This document shows positions 1-7,698 of a stretch of 64,000 nucleotides of DNA, one piece after another (within the stretch, counting starts at the first letter, position 1; every line of letters begins with the position of its first letter). This stretch comes from Agrobacterium vitis (GTDB lineage Bacteria; Pseudomonadota; Alphaproteobacteria; Rhizobiales; Rhizobiaceae). Below the pieces are notes generated by a model. It saw only the letters and a list, made by a program, of their open reading frames with translations. It did not search any database and was not told the DNA's origin. Location of the stretch: NCBI RefSeq assembly GCF_013426735.1, contig NZ_AP023272.1, positions 3,268,501-3,332,500 of the forward strand, read 5' to 3'. The translations under genes were made by a program, and so were the position numbers.

Positions 1-114
1 CATTTGCGCAATGCCCAGCAAGTGGTGGGTACGAAGACAAATACGTCATGGGGGAATGCCAAACAGGAAACCACCATGACCGGTTTCGTACCCGGCGCCC
101 CGCGCAAGCCATAG
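1..114 (+). CDS. C-terminal end of a type I secretion ABC transporter (partial)
   Basis: Frame 1 is open from the window edge to a TAG at 112-114 and encodes about 37 residues ending in PGAPRKP. It stops 10 bases before the start of an HlyD-type adaptor, the usual order of type I secretion operons (ABC ATPase/permease, then membrane fusion protein). The tail carries no conserved motif, so the assignment rests on position and open frame only. An unrelated upstream gene cannot be excluded. Confidence 0.5.
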   Translation, partial: HLRNAQQVVGTKTNTSWGNAKQETTMTGFVPGAPRKP

Positions 115-124
115 GAGAGAGACG

Positions 125-1513
125 ATGAGCCTGTTTTCCCAGACATCGGCGTCAGCCTCCGCTTCCCCGGCAGACATGCCCGCGTCCCCTGCGGCAAACC
201 GGTTTTCGTCCACCCCTGAAAGCCACGTCTGGCAGGCCCGCGGTCACACGGCGCTCGGCTATGGCGCGCTGGCGGTCTTGGTGCTGGGGTTGGGTGCCTG
301 GAGCGCACTGACCACCATCCAGGGCGCCGTGGTCGGCAGCGGCACGGTGGAGGTCGAAACCAACCGTCAGGTGGTCCAGCACCAGGCTGGCGGCATCGTG
401 CAGGACTTGCTGGTCAAGGAGGGCGATGTCGTCCAGCCCGGCCAGGTTCTGCTGAGGATGGACGAAAAGCTCGACCAATCCGAGTTGACGATCATTGAAA
501 ACCAGTTGTTTTCGCTGCTCGGCAATGCCGGGCGGCTGACCGCGGAGCAGGATGGCAAGAGCGAGATCAGCTTCGACCCCGAACTTGTCGAACGGGCCAA
601 GACCGACAGCCATGTGCGCGAGATTATCGAGGGTCAGCGCAACCTGTTGCAGGCGCGACAGGAAAACCGTGACAAACAGGTCGGGCAATTGCAGGAGCGC
701 AAGCACCAGACCGCCCAGCAAATCGAGGGCCTGAGCGCCAAGCTCAATGCACTGCGCCAGCAAAGACAATTGATTAGTGAGGAACTGGCTGTTCAGCAGA
801 AATTGCTGCGCGACGGCCTGACCCAGACCAGCAAGGTCATGACGCTGCAACGGTCCGAGGTCGAGGCAGACGGCGAGATCGCCTCGTCCATGGCCAGCAT
901 TGCCGAAAGCCGCGCCAAGATCGCCGAGATCGAAATCGCTATTCTGAATGTTAGTGGCGAACTGCGTGAACAATCGATCACCGATCTGCGCAATGCTGAA
1001 GCGCAGATTGCTGAATTGCGCCAGAAACGGGTCTCCTCCCTGGAAACTCTTGGCCGCACCGAAGTGACCGCGCCAACCGGCGGCGTGGTGTTCGGCCTGA
1101 CCGTGCATGCGTTGCGCACCGTGGTCAAAGCGGCAGAACCGATCCTCTATATCATCCCGCAGAATGTCGGGCTGGTGATCACCACCAATTTGCCGCCCAA
1201 TGAAATCGATCAGGTGCATGTCGGCCAGAAGGCCGATCTGGTGTTTGCCGCTTTCGACCGCCGCCAGACGCCGGATATCCACGGCACGGTGATTGAGGTC
1301 TCCGCCGACGTGTTCAACGATGAAAAAACCGGAAACAGCTTCTATAAGGCGAAAATCAGGCCCGATGAACAGGAAATTGCCCGGCTGGGCGATGTCCAGG
1401 TCCTGCCGGGGATGCCGGTTGAAACCTTTATCCAGACCACGGAACGCTCACCCTTCACCTACCTCACCAAACCGCTGGCCAGTTATTTCAACAAGGCTTT
1501 CCGGGAGCGCTGA
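125..1513 (+). CDS. HlyD/PrsE-type type I secretion periplasmic adaptor
   Basis: A 462-residue membrane fusion protein that would link an inner-membrane ABC exporter to a TolC-like outer-membrane channel. A cytoplasmic N-terminus rich in Ser/Ala/Pro (about 1-45) precedes one membrane segment (about 47-67). Next come a biotinyl-lipoyl-like half (about 85-115, with GGIVQDLLVKEGDVVQPGQ), a long coiled coil rich in Gln/Glu (about 165-310), and the second lipoyl half and beta barrel (about 315-430). This is the HlyD/PrtE architecture at normal length. ATG at 125 follows a GGAGAGA ribosome site at 115-121. The preceding frame is the presumed ABC partner. No secreted RTX substrate lies in the window, so the cargo is unknown. 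Confidence 0.9.
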   Translation: MSLFSQTSASASASPADMPASPAANRFSSTPESHVWQARGHTALGYGALAVLVLGLGAWSALTTIQGAVVGSGTVEVETNRQVVQHQAGGIVQDLLVKEGDVVQPGQVLLRMDEKLDQSELTIIENQLFSLLGNAGRLTAEQDGKSEISFDPELVERAKTDSHVREIIEGQRNLLQARQENRDKQVGQLQERKHQTAQQIEGLSAKLNALRQQRQLISEELAVQQKLLRDGLTQTSKVMTLQRSEVEADGEIASSMASIAESRAKIAEIEIAILNVSGELREQSITDLRNAEAQIAELRQKRVSSLETLGRTEVTAPTGGVVFGLTVHALRTVVKAAEPILYIIPQNVGLVITTNLPPNEIDQVHVGQKADLVFAAFDRRQTPDIHGTVIEVSADVFNDEKTGNSFYKAKIRPDEQEIARLGDVQVLPGMPVETFIQTTERSPFTYLTKPLASYFNKAFRER

Positions 1514-1518
1514 CGCTG

Positions 1519-1561
1519 CTGGAGAATTCCTTAAATCGGAGTCGATTTAGGGAATTATGCA
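1519..1561. repeat. Palindromic intergenic element, first hairpin (RIME-like)
   Basis: A near-perfect inverted repeat, TCCTTAAATCG at 1528-1538 and CGATTTAGGGA at 1543-1553, within a larger imperfect palindrome that ends in TTATGCAGCAG. The same core occurs at 29011-29036. Paired short palindromes of this sort are known in rhizobia as intergenic mosaic elements (RIME); membership is my inference. It lies just after the hlyD-type stop and could also help end transcription. Confidence 0.6.
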
Positions 1562-1575
1562 GCAGATTTAAAACG

Positions 1576-1615
1576 TTACAGCACCGTGCGTTTTATAAAA
1601 CGCACGGTGCTGTAA
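1576..1615. repeat. Perfect 40-bp palindrome (second hairpin of the element)
   Basis: The 20 bases from 1576 to 1595 are the exact reverse complement of 1596 to 1615 (left arm TTACAGCACCGTGCGTTTTA). As RNA this folds into a long stem with almost no loop, on either strand. It follows the smaller hairpin at 1528-1553, giving the two-palindrome layout of rhizobial mosaic elements. It may act as a bidirectional terminator between the + strand secretion genes and the - strand thrH operon, although no clear T-run follows. Confidence 0.75.
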
Positions 1616-1621
1616 GGAAAA

Positions 1622-1730
1622 CTCTAGTGCACTGACGCATTCACTTCGTTCATGCTTTCGTGCACTCATTTTTTGTTTATGCATCGATCCAAACTCGGCT
1701 GAAGCCTCCGTTTGGATCGATGCACTAGCA
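1622..1730. repeat. Dispersed 109-bp repeat, copy 1
   Basis: This block is highly similar to 50496-50607, sharing for example ACTGACGCATTCACTTCG and AAACTCGGCTGA. It holds two nested inverted repeats: AGTGCAC/GTGCACT around the first half, and a perfect 15-bp arm pair (TGCATCGATCCAAAC with GTTTGGATCGATGCA) around the second. No open frame is conserved. It lies between the convergent hlyD-type and thrH genes. Confidence 0.8.
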
Positions 1731-1752
1731 TGATACGTGGCCGTATATGCTG

Positions 1753-2424
1753 TCAGCCGAAAGCGCTCCCCAGGAACGTCGTGGCCCTCTTTGAGGCCGA
1801 TCTGCTATTGATATAAATGGCTTCATCGAGGATATCGAGGACTTCACTATAGGATGATGTCGCCCGCAGATCCGGCGCGGCCAGCAGCGTCGCCATCGAG
1901 GGCTGAAACAGCACGCCATAGGTCGCCGCACGGATCATTGAAATGTCGTTCAACGCGTCGCCCATTGCAAAATGGGCGCACCCCTCGGTATCGACGGCGT
2001 CGAAACAGAGATGTTTTCCAGCCAGCCCATTCCAGAAGTCGAAGCCGGTGACGATATCCTCGTCATTGGTCTGAAAATTGTGACAGAGGACCTGATCAGC
2101 AGCGATCTGCTCGATAAAATGCCGGTTCATCGGGCTGAAGGAATCCGAGACAATCACCACACGCCCACGCAGCTTGAGCGCTGCGAGGAATTCCACCGCC
2201 CCATTGAACAGATCGAGTTCCGCGACACTGGCGCAGATTTCGGCCAGGGTAACGTGGTGATCGGCCAAATGCTTGATCCGCTGATCCAGCAATTGACGGT
2301 AATCGGGAATTTCCCGCGTCGTCGCCTGGAGTTCGGGAATTCCGAACGACTTGGCGATATGCGGCCACATTTCCGGAACGAGAACGCCTTCGAGATCGAT
2401 GAAGGAACAGATAGATGCGGTCAT
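1753..2424 (-). CDS. thrH: ThrH: phosphoserine phosphatase / homoserine phosphotransferase (HAD)
   Basis: A 223-residue HAD-superfamily enzyme. Motif I is FIDLEGVLVPE, with Asp10 as nucleophile and Glu12, where most HAD phosphatases have a second Asp. This DLEG variant, the ATTREIPDY stretch, VIVSDSF, and GDALNDISMI (motif III/IV) are hallmarks of ThrH, described in Pseudomonas as moving phosphate from phosphoserine to homoserine. The long reading frame could start further upstream, but ATG at 2424 overlaps the exporter stop as ATGA, so translational coupling favours it. It is the last gene of the dioxygenase-exporter-thrH unit. The substrate here may be the amino acid made or exported by its neighbours; that is inference. 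Confidence 0.85.
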   Translation of the reverse strand: MTASICSFIDLEGVLVPEMWPHIAKSFGIPELQATTREIPDYRQLLDQRIKHLADHHVTLAEICASVAELDLFNGAVEFLAALKLRGRVVIVSDSFSPMNRHFIEQIAADQVLCHNFQTNDEDIVTGFDFWNGLAGKHLCFDAVDTEGCAHFAMGDALNDISMIRAATYGVLFQPSMATLLAAPDLRATSSYSEVLDILDEAIYINSRSASKRATTFLGSAFG

Positions 2425-3050
2425 TGAGCGCCACTCCCCAAAGTGCCCGCGGTAAAGAGAATGGCCCCCAGCGAGGCGAGCACGACCCCGATCAGGATAT
2501 TGAACAGGCGCTGGCGACGCAGCACGACGGTTCGAATGGCCGGGTTGGACAAAAAGGTCGAAACGGATGCGAACCACAGCAAATGCGACAGGGAGATGAA
2601 CAGGCCCCAAAGCAATTGGTGAGACAGCGGCGTGTCCTTGCCGATGAATTGCGTGTAGAGACTGATCACGAAAATCGACGTCTTCGGATTGAGACCATTG
2701 GTCAGAATACCCGTCATCATTTCCCGGCCCATCGATCTGTCGCTGGGAACCAGACTGCCTTCGACATCGCGTATCTTGCTGAAGGCCGTGGCCAAGCCCG
2801 CATAGACCAGATAGGCCGCGCCGACGAATTTGATGATATCCAGAATATTGGGGAAAATATGCTGGATGATCGCAATGCCGAACATGGCATAGATCACATG
2901 AAACCAGCAGGCAATGGCAATGCCCATCGAGGCCGCCAGCCCGGATTTGCGGCCATAAAGAAAACTATTGCGCGACACCATGGCAAAATCCGCGCCGGGG
3001 CTGAGAACGGCCAGCCAGGTTATCGAAGCAATCAGAAGTATTTGTTCCAT
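2421..3050 (-). CDS. LysE/RhtB-family amino acid exporter
   Basis: A 209-residue inner-membrane protein with about six hydrophobic segments and the family signature SPGADFAMVSRNSFLYGRKSG near the N-terminus, followed by GIAIACWFHV. The length is normal for RhtB/LysE carriers, which expel amino acids such as homoserine, threonine, lysine or hydroxylated derivatives. ATG at 3050 (MEQILLIAS) is preferred: GGAG lies 11 bases upstream and this matches the family N-terminus. A longer version from 3110 would add a polar, Arg-rich tail directly after the upstream stop. It lies between a 2OG dioxygenase and thrH, overlapping thrH by 4 bases, so exporting the dioxygenase product is the simplest role. 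Confidence 0.88.
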   Translation of the reverse strand: MEQILLIASITWLAVLSPGADFAMVSRNSFLYGRKSGLAASMGIAIACWFHVIYAMFGIAIIQHIFPNILDIIKFVGAAYLVYAGLATAFSKIRDVEGSLVPSDRSMGREMMTGILTNGLNPKTSIFVISLYTQFIGKDTPLSHQLLWGLFISLSHLLWFASVSTFLSNPAIRTVVLRRQRLFNILIGVVLASLGAILFTAGTLGSGAQ

Positions 3051-3110
3051 AAATATGTGGGCTCCGGATCCGGCAACAGCCGCGCGTAGCCGCGCGGCTG
3101 ACGTCTGCAT

Positions 3111-3869
3111 TTATTTGCGGCGGAAGGTCAGGACCAGAACATCGCGCAGGCCCTGCTGGTCGGGATCGAGCTTGGTGATCGGCGTTACACCATGGGCAAC
3201 GCGTTCATCATTGACAATGGCAGCATCGAAGGGGTCCATCAGCGTAAATTCCGCCAGCTTGACGCCGTCCCGATCCAGGATGGAGGTTTCGCCACCGACG
3301 ATATTGTGCCGCTTGATGAGAACCATCAGCACAAAATCCACACCGTCGCGGTGAACGCCTTCAGGTGTTGGCTTGCCACCGGTCTGCACGGCTTCAATGC
3401 GGAACTGATGCAATTCCATGTGCCAGGTGGAAAATGGCGAGAGAGCCCCGAAGGTGGAAGAGGCGAAGGAGAAAATCGCCTGCATCACCGGATTTTCAAT
3501 GGTCGATGCCAATACCGGCTCGAAATGGCGCTCAATGCCGCCATTCAGAGGATTGTAGGAGGTCGTCTGGAAATGCGGCTGATGCTTTTCGAGACTGACG
3601 GGCCCGCCCTTAGGCGCGCCCGTCAGGGTTGCGTGCCGGCGAAGACGATATTTGCCGCCGTCGGCCATATAGGTATCCGGCTTAAGATCATCCCAGGATG
3701 CCTGAAAATCGGCGATATCCTGGCTGCTAAAATGGCTTTGATGAATGATATCGAGAAAATTATTGCCTTCAAGAAACACAAAATCGAAGTCATGCAACTG
3801 TTGGCAGACATCGATATTGGTCACATTGGCCGGATCGCTGTGCTTTAAAACTGAAATATTGCCTTGCAT
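3111..3869 (-). CDS. 2-oxoglutarate/Fe(II) dioxygenase, L-isoleucine dioxygenase-like
   Basis: A 252-residue protein of the bacterial 2OG-Fe dioxygenase family (PF10014) that includes Bacillus L-isoleucine-4-hydroxylase. From the chosen start, the Fe(II) facial triad is His173 and Asp175 (EGVHRDGVDFV) and His226 (RVAHGVTPI); Arg242 in GLRDVLVLTF is the likely 2-oxoglutarate anchor. GGETSI follows the first two ligands as in the family. ATG at 3869 has GGAG 8 bases upstream, whereas a start at 3908 would add 13 residues without a ribosome site. It heads a unit with a LysE-type exporter and thrH, and is divergent from a LysR regulator. It probably hydroxylates a free aliphatic amino acid; which one is unknown. 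Confidence 0.85.
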   Translation of the reverse strand: MQGNISVLKHSDPANVTNIDVCQQLHDFDFVFLEGNNFLDIIHQSHFSSQDIADFQASWDDLKPDTYMADGGKYRLRRHATLTGAPKGGPVSLEKHQPHFQTTSYNPLNGGIERHFEPVLASTIENPVMQAIFSFASSTFGALSPFSTWHMELHQFRIEAVQTGGKPTPEGVHRDGVDFVLMVLIKRHNIVGGETSILDRDGVKLAEFTLMDPFDAAIVNDERVAHGVTPITKLDPDQQGLRDVLVLTFRRK

Positions 3870-3936
3870 TAAAATGGCTCCGATTTCATCGGCGTAACCC
3901 GCCGACACCGATTATCAATCATATGTTGTGTTTCGT

Positions 3937-3954
3937 GAAAACCGATATATTTTC
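3937..3954. promoter_or_regulatory. Candidate LysR operator between dioxygenase operon and LysR gene
   Basis: In the 114-bp divergent gap (3870-3983) there is an AT-rich inverted repeat, GAAAA at 3937-3941 and TTTTC at 3950-3954, separated by 8 bases. LysR proteins usually bind such interrupted dyads between their own gene and a divergent target. Its function is inferred from position only. Confidence 0.4.
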
Positions 3955-3983
3955 GAGCAAAAGCGTGAGGTAAATTCACACAT

Positions 3984-4934
3984 ATGTCCGACAATTCCGA
4001 ATTCCGATCCAGGATGGCGCGGCTGCCACAATTGGGGGCTTTGAAGGCCTTTGCGGTAGCGGCACGGTATGAAAGTTTTGTGGCAGCGGCCCAGGAATTG
4101 CACGTCACGCATGGGGCCATCAGCAAGCAGGTCAAGAATCTGGAGGAAAGTCTGGGCGAGCCGCTGTTCCTGCGTCGCAACCGGGCGGTCTTCCTGACGG
4201 AGCGCGGTCGTCAATTGGCGGCCAGGCTTGCCTCGGTGTTCCAGGATCTGGAAAATGTCGTCACGGATTTTCGCAGCAATGCCTATGCGCAACCCCTGAT
4301 CGTCTCCTGCGAACCAACGCTTTGCCTGAAATTTCTCATACCAAACCTTGGCGATCTGAAAGAAAGGACCGGTCTGGATGTCAAGGTTCTCGCCGCGGGC
4401 GGGAAAATCGATTTTCGCCGCGATCACGTCGATCTTGCCGTGCGGCGCAACGATTTTGCCATCGACCCCCGCCTGCATGTGAGGGAACTGGCGCCGGAAG
4501 CGATGGGCATGGTCTGCACGCCGCAGGTGGCGGCTGATCTCAACAACACGCCTCGCCACAGCGTACCTGCTTTGCATACCCGCTCGCGTCCCGATGCCTG
4601 GCTGAACTGGTGCAAGACCCAGCCGGGAACCCGCAAGTTCAACTCGGACATTTTTTACGAGCATTTCTATCTGGCCCTTGAGGCGGCGATGGCTGGCCAG
4701 GGTGTCGCGCTGGCATCGATCCATATGGTGACGACGGATATGGCAGCCGGACGACTGGCCGCACTCGGTGCGTTTCATCAGGATGGCACCCATTATCTCG
4801 CCGTCTCCAATAGCGATTTTGCCGCCGATGAACGACGGCTGGTATTCACCGACTGGCTGTCGCAACGCATGCGCGCCCATCTGGCGCAGGCATCAACTGC
4901 GCGCCCGACCGCGGAAACAAGGCATCTGCCATAA
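3984..4934 (+). CDS. LysR-family transcriptional regulator (GcvA-like)
   Basis: 316 residues. The N-terminal winged helix (about 14-75) reads LPQLGALKAFAVAARYESFV and continues through HVTHGAISKQVKNLEE and LGEPLFLRRNRAVFLTERG, the classic LysR DNA-binding pattern, closest to the GcvA/AmpR branch. Residues from about 100 form the periplasmic-binding-protein-like effector domain. The gene is divergent from the dioxygenase-exporter-thrH unit, so it most likely senses a related amino acid and controls both directions. ATG at 3984 lies immediately after the candidate operator and gives the expected N-terminus. Confidence 0.9.
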   Translation: MSDNSEFRSRMARLPQLGALKAFAVAARYESFVAAAQELHVTHGAISKQVKNLEESLGEPLFLRRNRAVFLTERGRQLAARLASVFQDLENVVTDFRSNAYAQPLIVSCEPTLCLKFLIPNLGDLKERTGLDVKVLAAGGKIDFRRDHVDLAVRRNDFAIDPRLHVRELAPEAMGMVCTPQVAADLNNTPRHSVPALHTRSRPDAWLNWCKTQPGTRKFNSDIFYEHFYLALEAAMAGQGVALASIHMVTTDMAAGRLAALGAFHQDGTHYLAVSNSDFAADERRLVFTDWLSQRMRAHLAQASTARPTAETRHLP

Positions 4935-4940
4935 GCATTC

Positions 4941-5984
4941 TCATCCACCAATCTTTGGCGTTTTCAATCCCTCGAACACGGAGGGGGCATTGGGGTCGGG
5001 CTTTGGCTCCTCTTCCAGAAAATCAGGCACCTGCGTGCCGTTGGAATTCATCGAGCCGTAGGCGCCCTTATCTTGCAATGCAGAGGGGTCTTGTAAGGCA
5101 GAGGGGTCGGTCGGAGCTCTACCGGGGTCCTCGCCATCGATTGACAGGTCCGGCTGACCGAGATCGACGGGCGGCTGGGTCTTGATTGGCAGCGGCACAT
5201 AGAGCGAGACGGTGACGATAATGGCGATGACCAGCAGCCAGCTGCCAAGGATGCGCGAGGGAATGTTTAGCCAGGGGCCCTTGAAGCAGCGCAGCAGAAA
5301 AGCTGGGGTAAGGATGATCCACAGGGCCGAAAGCACCGAAGCAATCGCAAAAGACGGAATGCCGACGCCGAAATCATCCAGGCCGAGAAACAACGAGAAG
5401 GAAAAACCGACAACAGCAGCGGATGCCAGCATGGCCCGATCCCGCCAGCGCCCCGAAAGCCAGAGACTGGCACCGGTGATGGCGACGGCCACCGGCGCGA
5501 TTAAGTAAAGCACCTGCCCCAGCGCGCTCTCGCGGATCGCGACGAAGATCGGGTCGAAGAACAGCAGCATGACCGATAGCACGCCGAGAAACACGCCGAT
5601 GGTGATGGCGAATTGTCGGGCGTTGGGCATCATCGCGCAGGCGACCGCGATGCCCAGCATGGCCAGAACCAGGTCATACACCGAGAAGGTGAACAGCGCG
5701 CCCAGCTCGGTAAAGCCATAATCATGCGGCAGGCTTTGCGACACCGCCAGCAGGAACAGGCCGAAACCGGCCAGAAGCGCACTGGCGCGAAAACGATCCG
5801 TCTTCATAACGCCACGGACCTGCGCCCATTTGTCATTACCGGACGCAGCCGCAGGAACGGCCTTGCCCTGCCCCTCGCGCTGCTGCTTGCCCGATTGTGA
5901 GCCGGGCGGCATGGTGTCGCGGCCCTTCTGACGGCGTTTGCGGGAGGTGGGCGCCGTGGAGGATGTCCGGTGCGTGTCGTTCAT
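4941..5984 (-). CDS. Multispanning membrane protein of unknown function
   Basis: A 347-residue protein I do not recognise. A hydrophilic basic N-terminus (about 1-60, with RKRRQKGRD) is followed by roughly seven or eight hydrophobic segments between about 65 and 265 (for example ASALLAGFGLFLLAVSQ and LGSWLLVIAIIVTVSLYVPL). A polar acidic Pro-rich tail follows from about 268. The tail holds an in-frame tandem DPSALQ-DPSALQ. It ends 6 bases from the LysR stop, so the two genes converge. ATG at 5984 is used; a start at 5912 (MPPGSQSG) is possible. The layout fits an inner-membrane protein with a periplasmic or cytoplasmic disordered tail. Confidence 0.65.
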   Translation of the reverse strand: MNDTHRTSSTAPTSRKRRQKGRDTMPPGSQSGKQQREGQGKAVPAAASGNDKWAQVRGVMKTDRFRASALLAGFGLFLLAVSQSLPHDYGFTELGALFTFSVYDLVLAMLGIAVACAMMPNARQFAITIGVFLGVLSVMLLFFDPIFVAIRESALGQVLYLIAPVAVAITGASLWLSGRWRDRAMLASAAVVGFSFSLFLGLDDFGVGIPSFAIASVLSALWIILTPAFLLRCFKGPWLNIPSRILGSWLLVIAIIVTVSLYVPLPIKTQPPVDLGQPDLSIDGEDPGRAPTDPSALQDPSALQDKGAYGSMNSNGTQVPDFLEEEPKPDPNAPSVFEGLKTPKIGG

Positions 5985-6081
5985 CGGGCCTGGCCTTTGC
6001 GAGTGTGACGACCCGGCCTATCTCATAATCAAGGCGATTTGTCACCCGTACGGCTCTTCATCCCGTCTGTCGCCGTCCTGT

Positions 6082-7533
6082 TCACTGCGTCAGCCGCACC
6101 GTGCTGCCGATAATGTTCTTGGAGATTGCCGTATAGACATCCTTGATATTGGTGGTGGAGGCGCTGAAATAATATTTGGTGCCGCTGGAGCAGGTCTGCA
6201 AATTCTGGACATCGGCTTCCGAACTATAGGAAATCGCGTAAATCTCGATATTGTTGGATTTGATCGAGTCGCAAGTTGTCAGAAGCGCATTGGTGGCAGT
6301 GTCATTGCAGGATTTTGTGCGGTTTTTATCACAAATCCAGTCCAGCTTTTCGGTACTGCTCTTGGCAGGGTCCGTGGAACCAAATTTCACATTCATCTCA
6401 CCATCGGTCATGAAAACAATGACCTTTTTGACCTTTTCAGAATAGTCGGCGGGCGCGGTTCCGCCACCCCATGCCGAGCGCCATTTGGGCGACAGCGTAT
6501 ACCAGCCCGCCAGCATTCCGGCATCGAGCCGGGTGGAGCCTTCCGACGTCATGTTGGCGATGGCGCTTTGCAACGTGCTAAAGCTCGACGTCAGGGAGAC
6601 GATGGGTGGCGGGCAGAAACTGGTAGAGGAACCGCTATTGGAATCCTGGGCCACGAAGGCCTCGGTGCTGGGTGGCGCATCGCTCAGGCCGTAGGTACCG
6701 ATGGCACCATTATCCTTCATTTCCACGTCGGCGCGCGGCTCGACGCAGCCAATCCAGTAATAATTACTGGAGGTATAGGCCAGCGTCGTGACATTATCGA
6801 TCCACTGGCTGAAACTATATTTCGAGTCCTTATAATAGGATTTGGGATCGGTCCAGCGGCTAGGAACGGCAGCATTGCCACCATAAGCCTTCAACCAATC
6901 CTTATGGGTGAGGCCAATGTTGAAACGGCTGGAAAACGGCGCAATGGCGATCTTGCTGCGTTTGGCAACCGTCGCATCATTGGCAAAAGAGGTTAGAAAG
7001 CTCTTCACCGCCGTCTGCATCGGCACAAACCGGCCCTCCTCGATCATCGAGCTGGAAACGTCGAGCACCAGGGACACTTCGAGGTCGATATTGCCCGGCA
7101 GCGCCGCACAGGACTTGACGGAAACATTCACGGTCTTGACCCCGGCCAGTTGCATGAAACTGGTGGGAACGCCTTCGCCGACGACGACGCAGATTTCCTT
7201 GCCATCCGCTGACAGGGTCGGGCCGCTCAACCGTTTGGGGACTGTGGCACTATCGACATCATTGGCGCCCTGATCCGCCGTATCGGAGGCGAGATAGCTA
7301 TCGATCCCGGCCGCCAGGGCATCGACGCCCGAGGACGAGGAATAGCTCGAAGCCGCCGCCAGAATAGCCGAATCAGAAATCACCTGAATATCGTTGCGAT
7401 GGTCCCGCGACGAACTGTAGTCCAACGCTGCACCAACGGCCAAGAGCAGCGGCATCATCAGAATGGCCGACATGATGGCAAAATTGCCGTTGTCATCAAC
7501 GATGAATTTTGAAACCAGCTCTTTAATGCGCAT
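6082..7533 (-). CDS. Tad-type pilus assembly protein with von Willebrand factor A domain (TadG-like)
   Basis: A 483-residue protein. The N-terminus (NGNFAIMSAILMMPLLLAVGAALDY) is the pseudopilin-like TadE/TadG membrane segment with the typical DxxGNFAI lead-in. A vWA domain follows from about 155, with the MIDAS motif DVSSSM, and FMTDGEM further on. TadG-like proteins anchor or regulate Flp pili, but no other tad/cpa gene is nearby, so this is an orphan copy. ATG at 7533 is chosen over an in-frame TTG at 7542, which would add only three residues. About 165 bases separate it from the ppdK stop upstream. Confidence 0.8.
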   Translation of the reverse strand: MRIKELVSKFIVDDNGNFAIMSAILMMPLLLAVGAALDYSSSRDHRNDIQVISDSAILAAASSYSSSSGVDALAAGIDSYLASDTADQGANDVDSATVPKRLSGPTLSADGKEICVVVGEGVPTSFMQLAGVKTVNVSVKSCAALPGNIDLEVSLVLDVSSSMIEEGRFVPMQTAVKSFLTSFANDATVAKRSKIAIAPFSSRFNIGLTHKDWLKAYGGNAAVPSRWTDPKSYYKDSKYSFSQWIDNVTTLAYTSSNYYWIGCVEPRADVEMKDNGAIGTYGLSDAPPSTEAFVAQDSNSGSSTSFCPPPIVSLTSSFSTLQSAIANMTSEGSTRLDAGMLAGWYTLSPKWRSAWGGGTAPADYSEKVKKVIVFMTDGEMNVKFGSTDPAKSSTEKLDWICDKNRTKSCNDTATNALLTTCDSIKSNNIEIYAISYSSEADVQNLQTCSSGTKYYFSASTTNIKDVYTAISKNIIGSTVRLTQ

Positions 7534-7698
7534 TTTACCCAACCATGTGCTGAAGCCTGCGGAACCCCAGTCCCGATCTTCAATCCTTGCTGAGTCGCTG
7601 TTTTATGAAACCATTTAAAATAAAGCCGAAATTCAATTGATAAAATGCAGTTTAATAGATCATTTTGTGCCGAAACGGCGAATAAACATCCGATGACT

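Noticed and set aside
152..1282. 376-codon minus-strand frame
   Set aside because: Antisense to the HlyD-type gene; composition is typical of shadow frames and the start has no ribosome site.
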